Positions 42,150-48,501 of a stretch of 48,501 nucleotides of DNA are shown one piece after another. The DNA comes from Gnetum montanum. Lineage: Eukaryota; Streptophyta; Gnetopsida; Gnetales; Gnetaceae. Location: assembly GCA_015680685.1 (NCBI GenBank), contig MNCI01030046.1, positions 567,974-616,474 on the forward strand, read 5' to 3'. The stretch's first letter is position 1. The number at the start of each line of letters is the position of its first letter. The translations under genes were made by a program, and so were the position numbers. The notes beneath the pieces were generated by a model that did no database searches, had not been told where the DNA came from, and saw only the letters and a program-made list of their open reading frames with translations.

Positions 42150-42379
42150 GAAAAAGTGAACTCATGTGAACAAAGAAGTAGGGTTTGAAATGATCCCCCA
42201 CTCATGTAGTTTGGTCTAATGGACCCATACAACATCATCCATGGACTAATCCTTTCAATAGATCAAATATTCATGATCTTGACTTCCTAATTGCTAGTAG
42301 CTTCCCTTTGCTTAAGTATGATTACCTTCTTCTCTATTGAAGATCTAGACTGATCAGTAGTCCCATTCAACTCATTGAT

Positions 42380-43330
42380 GCTACCCTATATAGTCTCCTC
42401 ATCAACTCATCCATGATAGTGCACAAGATCTGAAACATTAAACATGAAAGATGTACCAACATCATTTGGTAAATCTATCTCAAAAGAATCATCTTGGCCT
42501 TAATTTTGAAAGGCCCCATCTTCTTGGCTTTCAAGCTTGAGAAGCTAACACTTCTCAATTGTTTCTTCTTCAAGTGCATTTGAACCAAGTTACCAATAGT
42601 CAGATTTGGCTTCTGATTGCTCTCATTCCTGTTGAGGACTCTCTCTTCAATCTTTGGCTTAAGATTTGATTTTACCTATGCATGGAGATCTTTATCTCTT
42701 GCACAAAATTAGCACTAAGTTGAACTTCATCATCAAAGCTCTTCAAGGTGTCCATTATCTTTGGAAAAAGCCCATAGTTCACCTTACATGGGTATTCCCA
42801 ATAATAACATGCATAGCATTATTGTATGAAAACTTAGCATGACACAAGTTTTCCCACCTATTGGGTTGTCCATCACATAAATATCTTAATATGTTCAACA
42901 AGGATTTGTTCACCATCTTTGTTTGGTCATAAGATTATGGATAATATGCACTAGAAAAATTCAACTTTCTCTCTAAAATTTCCTGATGGGACCTCCAAAA
43001 TAACTTGTGAATTTGGTGTCTCTATCACTAATAATATTCAAATAATTTCCTTGCAACTTTACAACATGTTGGAAAATAAATTTGCAACATGGGGAGCATC
43101 ACTCACCTTCTTGCATGGAATGAACTTTTCCATGTTGGAGAACCTATCAACAACAACAAAAATTGCCTTATTCCTACTTTTGGTTTTTGGAATACCACTC
43201 ACGAAATGCATAGACATACATTTCCATGAACCCTTGGGAATTAGCAAAGGCATATAATTTCTATTTAATCCTTTACCTCATTTGAATTTTTGACAAGCCA
43301 AACACTCCTTCATAAAGTTGACAACTTTAG
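42380..43330 (-). pseudogene. Gypsy integrase (zinc finger, core, C-terminal domain)
   Basis: On the minus strand the zinc-binding end reads FMKECLACQKFK-stop-GKG, the CxxC half of the HHCC motif. The core begins SWKCMSMHFVSGIPKTKSRN and continues KAIFVVVDRFSNMEKFIPCK, where the first catalytic D of M-D-F-V is replaced by histidine. Later, VQMHLKKKQLR and FSSLKAKKMGPFKI match the integrase C-terminal domain, and IDLPNDVGTSFMFNVSDLV its end. The middle of the core is decayed. Confidence 0.8.
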
Positions 43331-43639
43331 TTACCATACTAAGCTAAAAATAGTACCTACTCATAAGTTCCAATGTTTTATCCCTACCCATGTGACCTAC
43401 CTTGCCACTACAATGCTTTTCAAATAAAATATTTTTTCTAAAATTACAATTAGAAACACATACCTTTCCATTTTTAAATAATAGAATGGCTCTTTGAGGC
43501 TCCTCCAAACCTATCCAAAATTAATATCATGTTCATACAAATTACCAAAATCACCCATACCTTCCACATGAGGTACACTAAAATTTACCATAAGCACCTT
43601 GGATAAGGCATCAGCCACTACATTGGCTTTTCCATTTTT

Positions 43640-43860
43640 ATGCCTCAACACAAAATTAAAATTTTGTAACTATGCAACCCACTTTATGTGCTTTGCACTC
43701 AACTTCTTTTGTGAGTTTAGAAATTAAAGTGCTTTGTGGTCCATCATCAAAGTGAACTTCTTCGGTAACAAATAATGCCTTCAATGCTTGATTTCTTGAA
43801 CAATAGTATACAAATCCTTTTCATATATGCTATATTTTTACCTTAACTCATTTAACTATA
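43640..43860 (-). pseudogene. Gypsy RNase H remnant
   Basis: FTLMMDHKAL near 43760-43725 on the minus strand matches the conserved F-x-x-x-T-D-H-K-A-L block of gypsy RNase H; the T-D-H-K aspartate is present. The flanks are frame-shifted. Confidence 0.65.
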
Positions 43861-44200
43861 CCTAAAAGAAAGTAACATACCTACCTTCTTGTGAAAGTAC
43901 CCTACCAATAGCAAGTTGACTTGCGTCCACCTCTACCTAAAAAAGCTTTTGAAATCCTAGAATTGCAAGCACTAGTTCATTGGTAATTTTTTCTTTTAAC
44001 ATGTTAAAGCTCCCTTGGGTTTCATTATCCCACCTAAAATCTTTGTTTTTCTTTAACAAAGCAAACATAGACCATGAAATACCACTAAAATTCCTCATGA
44101 ACCATCTATAAAAGCTTGCTAAACCAAGGAATGATCTTACCTCCCCAACATTCTTAGGAGTTCACCAATTCCTTATAGTCTTAACCTTGGTAGCTTCCAT

Positions 44201-44785
44201 CTAAATTTGATTTTTAGAAGCCATATGTTCAATATATATGATTTTTCTCTTGAATAAATGACTTTTCTTCACATTGATCACCAACTGTGGCTCCTCCAAC
44301 TTAAGACATAGCATCCTCGAGTGATCCAGTTGCTCTTCCTCATTAGAGCTATATACCGAAATATCATCAAAAAAGATTATACAACACTTACTAATCAAGT
44401 TCTTTAGTACATCATGCATCAACCTCATAAATGTAGTAAGTACATTCATGAACCCAAATGGCATCATCAGCCACTCAAAAAATCCATCTAGTGTCTTGAA
44501 AGCTATCTTCCATTCATCACCAGAGCTGATTCTGATTTGATGATAACCACTCTTCAAATCAATTTTGCTAAAAATTTCAGTATTGGTAAGAACATCAAGG
44601 ATATCATCCATCCTTGGAATAGGAAACTTGTACCTCACAGTTATTCTATTTGCTACATTGGAATCAATGCACATACTCCATTCATTGATGTCCTTCTTTG
44701 ACATTATCACTGTTGGAACTGCATAAAGTGAAGTGGATACCCTCACAAAACCAATTGCAAGTAACTCTTCTACTTGTATTTGCAA
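44201..44785 (-). pseudogene. Gypsy reverse transcriptase (194-aa open core)
   Basis: The best-preserved gypsy ORF here. It contains VEELLAIGFVRVSTSLYAVP, VIMSKKDINEWSMCIDS (usual K-K-D-G-x-W-R-M-C-x-D-Y), FPIPRMDDILDVL, FSKIDLKSGYHQIRI, MPFGFMNVLTTFMRLM and the active site FFDDISVYS near 44360-44376. The catalytic aspartate in KIDLKSGYHQ and the two in FDD are intact. Substitutions such as V-L-T-T-F for A-P-A-T-F mark decay. It lacks a polyprotein context because of stops on both sides, so no active enzyme is expected. Confidence 0.92.
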
Positions 44786-45319
44786 CTTAAACCACTAATT
44801 TAGTACCATCTGGTAAGCCTTCTTGTTTGGAATGGTAGCACCTGGAAGAAAATCAATTTTGTACTGTACATTTTTCATTGGTGGCAATCCATCCAGTTTT
44901 TCCTTGAACACATTAAAAATTTTCTCTTTCAAGCCTAGCACACATGTTGGAAGTTCAACCTACACATCATCATGGTTAGTGGTAACTATTGTCACAAAAA
45001 CAAAATCAAAACTTGTTTTATCATATTCCTTAATGTATTTCCTCTCTTCTAGGAGAATTAAGGAAGCATTTGGTAAGCTTTGCTTCCTCACTTATTCAGC
45101 TGTCATGGGAATCAACTCATGGATTCCATAAGATCTAGCTACACTCCATGCATTTCTTGCTTCATCAAATTGATCACCATTGTCAAAATTCCAAGGTCTT
45201 CTAAGGATGACATCCATACAATATATTGAACACACATCACATATCAAAACATCTTAAAAACCTATAATTTTAAATTTAAAAGTACATTATTCCCTGACCT
45301 CTTAGGAAAAATCTTTAGA

Positions 45320-45440
45320 TAACACATGCACTTTATAGGGTCTAGGATGAGGATTAGCTACCAATCCTAATCTAGCAACTGCTCTAGAAGAAATAATATT
45401 TTCTTGGGCTCCTCCATCAATCAAAACATGAATCCATTTC
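45320..45440 (-). pseudogene. Gypsy retropepsin remnant
   Basis: HVLIDGGAQENIISSRAVAR then LGL on the minus strand. The D-S/T-G-A active site is D-G-G-A here (around 45408-45421). Downstream residues RPYKVHVLSKD follow in frame. Confidence 0.75.
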
Positions 45441-45649
45441 TTACTAAGCAAACATCTATCCTAAATTCAAAAGAATAGTTTTCTATTAGGATGATCTCCT
45501 CTATTTACATTCCCCATGAATGCATAGGAATTTCACTAAAAAACATCCTCAATTTTTGGAGCATTATAATTACCTCTCTAAAGATCTTAGATTGATGTCT
45601 CCTCCACCTCCATGGTTTACACATCTTTTCCCTTGGCTACCTTATGAAG

Positions 45650-45705
45650 TGGACATTCCCATTACTTATATTTCCTTTCTTCACACTTAAAACATTGAAT
45701 TTTAG
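45650..45705 (-). pseudogene. Gypsy gag zinc knuckle
   Basis: IQCFKCEERKYK-stop-WECPLHK gives the spacing C-x2-C-x4-[H to Y]-x4-C. The histidine is tyrosine and an in-frame stop lies between, so the knuckle is dead. A lysine-rich linker lies upstream (45705-45900). Confidence 0.7.
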
Positions 45706-46099
45706 ATAAGTTACTACATTGACCCTTGCCTCCCTTGCATTTCTCCTTCTTGGCTTTTCCCTTATCATCACCTTATTTAGTCTTCTTATCATGGCTTTCA
45801 TTCTTGTCTTTAGATTTGGACTTGGATCACTTCACAAATTTAGATCCTTTCTTCTTCCTCTTAGAAGTTTGTTTTCTCCTCTTTCAAAATCCACTTAATT
45901 TCAGCCTTGAGTACCAAACCATAAGCATTATCAAGGGTTTGTGGCTCATAAAAAAGATAACTTTTGCTAATACAACATTTTGAAACATCCTAAAAAGATT
46001 GAAACTTGTACATACTCCTTCCAATTTACTTTAGCTTGATGGAATAGATCAAAAAATTTCAGATAGAATTATTTAACATCCCTATTACCTTGCCTTAGA

Positions 46100-46560
46100 A
46101 ATTTTAACTTTATAATAGTCTCTTTTCTCTGATGAGACTATTAAAATTTTCTTTTCAACTTGTATTTTATTAGAGGCCAATCTCTACTAGATTGACCATT
46201 TTTTCTTTCATATTCTTGGAACTCTTTTTCCCACCAAGTAGAAGCCATACCTTCTAATATGGATTTAACAATGGGTACCCTTAAGTTATTTGGCACCTCT
46301 TCCAACTCGGAGTACTTTTCAAGTATCTTCAAAAATTTGAAAAAGCATCATTTTTGTCTATACCATTGAAATTATTTAACTCTACATATGAAAGTCTAGT
46401 AGCATTTCTAAATGCTCTAGCGAGTCTTACTTCATCTTCCTCATCAAGCTTACTTGGAGAAGAAGTATTTACCATCATTGGAGTCCTTAGAATTTTTATA
46501 TGAGGAATAGGATTCCCTCCCATTGGAATCCTTGGTTGATGGATTCCTACACTCTCATAG
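46100..46560 (-). pseudogene. Gypsy gag capsid region
   Basis: Two overlapping minus-strand frames. 46523-46329 starts MGGNPIPHIKILRTPMM and ends YVELNNFNGIDKNDAFSNF. 46332-46141 has LEEVPNNLRVPIVKSILEGM, ASTWWEKEFQEY and DWPLIKYKLKRKF. The second is the familiar F.L....A..W...........W...K..F..RF pattern of the retrotransposon gag domain. A one-base frame change separates them near 46330. Confidence 0.75.
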
Positions 46561-46836
46561 CTAGATTATCCTTCCTCATTATATACTCCATCTTCACTTG
46601 GTTATGAAACTTCTTCATTTGAATGTGCATGCTCATCGCCTCCACATATCTGAATATGACTATGACTGACATTTCTGTCTACCTTTGTGGTGATTTCATA
46701 TAACCAAGCAACCATAATCTAGAAGGTATACTTCATGCTCTCCATGTTTCTAGTTAGGTCTTAAACCTATTTCTTCTTACGTGTCATCTAAAATTGACAA
46801 AATCCTCAACTAATTTCATGTAACAATCAACACAAA

Positions 46837-46848
46837 GCTTTGATACCA
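46837..46848 (-). promoter_or_regulatory. Primer-binding site of the gypsy element
   Basis: TGGTATCAAAGC on the minus strand, one base from the 5' LTR. It matches the initiator-methionine tRNA complement TGGTATCAGAGC at 11 of 12 positions. Confidence 0.85.
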
Positions 46849-46849
46849 A

Positions 46850-47809
46850 TAATACTAGAGTATGTTTATTCTAATATTAAATCACCTTCAAATACTACAT
46901 TCAAATATTATGAAAAATATAATTTATTTGCTAGAAAACAAGAAAACTAGCTATCTTCAATTATTCAAAAGAGAAGATTACAACAAGGTTTCCAAAACCC
47001 ACAAAACATCCACTCCCTTAAAACACTCAAATAATGCTACCAAGCATGAGGCTCTATAACCACACATTGGTTGTTCTTAATGCAAGACACAACAAATAGA
47101 GAATCTCTACCACAACTCAGAACGAAGATCTCAACTCAAAAGTAAGACTAGAATACATAGTCCCACACAATTGGCCTTGGAGCTATAACCTCTATGCACT
47201 CACTCAATGTGCTCTCCCTTCTCTTGCTCAAGTTTACACATGAACTTCATGATATCTCCTCTTTCAACTCTATATGGTTACAAGCATGAAAAATTCATAT
47301 TTATTAGAAAAAAAGGACAAAAACCTAAGGAAACCTTCCACAAGCTCATCTTAAATTTTTCATGTCATTTCTATCCTTTTCCATATTCTTCCAATTGTTT
47401 TCCAATTTGAAACAACTAATTCTTGAAGTTTTCATAGTAGTATAGGTTGTCTTGGGCCTCCTTGAAAAATATTTGGAAAAAACCATCATTTAGAAGAAAA
47501 TGTCTCTTGAAAGTGGGAGATGTTTCCTTCGTAGGAAAGACATGTTCTTTTGGAAGAAGATGCCTTCTCTAAGACATCTCCTTTGTCTTAGAGATGTCTC
47601 TTCAAAGACATCTCTTCCTCAACAAGATGTCTTCCCAGAGAAGACTACTCTTTAAACAAGATGTCTCCTCTACATTCAGTACATCTCATGTCAAGCTAAA
47701 GTCTTAGCCAAGGCATCTCATGGACTTTCAAGATATCTTTCCATAGTTGAAAACCTATAAAAAATAATTTTTAGGGAAGAATAAGAGAATTGAAATAGGT
47801 ATCCCTCCA
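46850..47809 (-). repeat. 5' LTR of the gypsy element
   Basis: Alignable with 41191-42132 over its length. The AGATGTCT array is present but eroded: exact octamers remain near 47572, 47592, 47607, 47625 and 47659, the others carry one or two changes. The inner terminal dinucleotide has mutated (TG to TA on the plus strand). Confidence 0.88.
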
Positions 47810-47814
47810 CCAAA

Positions 47815-48501
47815 GCCCAGCCAAAAGAGACATCATTATACAAGCTAAATATAAATAAGAGAAGGGTAAACATTCATTCTAGATAATACTCACATCAAAA
47901 AAAGGGGATAGAATATCAAACTGAAAAGTCTCACCATCATTGATCCAATTCAAGATTTCTTGTCTTATACATTGAAGATCATATGTAATGAAAAATGCTT
48001 TTAGTCTTAATAGAAACTCCTAGAAGGGATGAGATAGACCCTAGAACAAGGAGGAACCTATGGCTTAGAACCTCTTGTAGATCTAGAAAGGAAGAATCAA
48101 AAGTCCAAAGAAGAAGAGTAAGCTAACACCACTATCCAAGTCCCTCATCCTTTTCATCACACTCATCCATATATTATAATGAAGAAATCATAGAAATGAA
48201 GATAGAAATTCTTGAGGGAATCAAGATAGAAAGCTTGATAGGGATAGAAGAAGAGATTAAAACATATATTAGGAAAGATATGGACATTATGATGAAGAGA
48301 GAAAGAAAGAAAGAGAGAGAGAGGACAAAGAAGAAGAAATGATGTAGAACATTAAAGGGACCATCCCTACTATTACAAATATTGTGACCAATCCAAGGAT
48401 CATGATTAATAAAATCTTTATATATGCAGGCTATGATATTGTATCTATGATATTGCAGTTATGATACCATAGCTCTGCATACATCAATGTAGATGGGATG
48501 A
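47815..48501. other. Right end of window, non-coding
   Basis: A purine-rich tract GAGAGAAAGAAAGAAAGAGAG (about 48296-48330) and short AAGAAGAAG runs. No coding motif is recognised. Confidence 0.5.

Larger units (their letters stand above)
41191..47809 (-). mobile_element. Full-length Ty3/gypsy retrotransposon (inactive)
   Basis: Two LTRs (5' LTR 46850-47809, 3' LTR 41191-42132) flank a 4.7 kb interior. A primer-binding site and a polypurine tract are in the correct places. Domain order on the minus strand is gag, zinc knuckle, protease, RT, RNase H, integrase, the Ty3/gypsy order. Flanking CCAAT (41186-41190) and CCAAA (47810-47814) fit a 5-bp target duplication with one mismatch. The LTRs differ at many positions and all genes carry stops or frame changes, so the element is old and dead. 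I saw no chromodomain after the integrase C-terminus. Confidence 0.93.

Noticed and set aside
1-48501. tRNA or rRNA genes
   Set aside because: No cloverleaf-forming A/B-box arrangement or rRNA core sequence was recognised by eye; a tRNAscan or Infernal run would be needed to exclude small RNAs.

Overview
This looks like nuclear DNA from a seed plant, most probably a gymnosperm or conifer. The window is AT-rich and gene-poor, and most of it is old, stop-riddled LTR retrotransposons and LINEs nested in one another, with a few degraded plant gene pieces between them. The gene families recognised (an INDETERMINATE-domain zinc finger, endonuclease V, an RRP1/NOP52-like nucleolar protein, a DUF716/TMEM45-like membrane protein) are plant nuclear families. 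The conifer call is an inference from repeat age and density, not from a diagnostic gene. I see no bacterial operon, CRISPR array, rRNA, tRNA or intact virus.

Layout. 1-440: LTR-like sequence on the minus strand, with an inverted partner at 37836-38299. 764-2914: a cluster of gene pieces: an unknown membrane-protein ORF (minus), an IDD zinc-finger pseudogene (minus) and two well-spliced endonuclease V exons (plus). 4588-5160: 3' end of an RTE-type LINE (minus). 7386-7940: L1-type LINE remnant. 9310-16975: a decayed Ty3/gypsy element (A) whose gag is split by a 5.3 kb TG...CA insertion (B, 9695-14987). B itself carries a 5'-truncated LINE (10381-12230) with a 14-bp target duplication. 17565-22602: a complete but dead Ty1/copia element with both LTRs and a perfect 5-bp target duplication. 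23700-26150: a gag-plus-protease-only gypsy relic. 26733-27067: a possible two-exon mini-gene of unknown function (minus).

27165-33060 is the most gene-like part. A roughly 0.9 kb unit holding a promoter-proximal region and first exon is present four times. Only the fourth copy runs on into a longer coding region, which ends in an RRP1/NOP52-like C-terminal signature. A 1.7 kb block of different composition (27858-29537) separates the first copy from the rest. 36388-37237 is a DUF716/TMEM45-like multi-pass membrane protein with a broken or unresolved start. 41191-47809 is a full-length, dead Ty3/gypsy element on the minus strand with LTRs, PBS, PPT, gag, protease, RT, RNase H and integrase. 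Its U3 carries a striking array of the octamer AGATGTCT and its complement at 20-bp steps.

The genes do not form a shared pathway. The story is repeat dynamics: nested insertions that can be ordered in time, local tandem duplication, C-to-T type decay, and scattered gene fragments. Four of the five N characters sit exactly between perfect 44-47 bp direct repeats and look like assembly joins rather than biology. I did not find a convincing new biological system; the best leads are the octamer array, the exon-1 tandem array and the foreign-looking block inside it.
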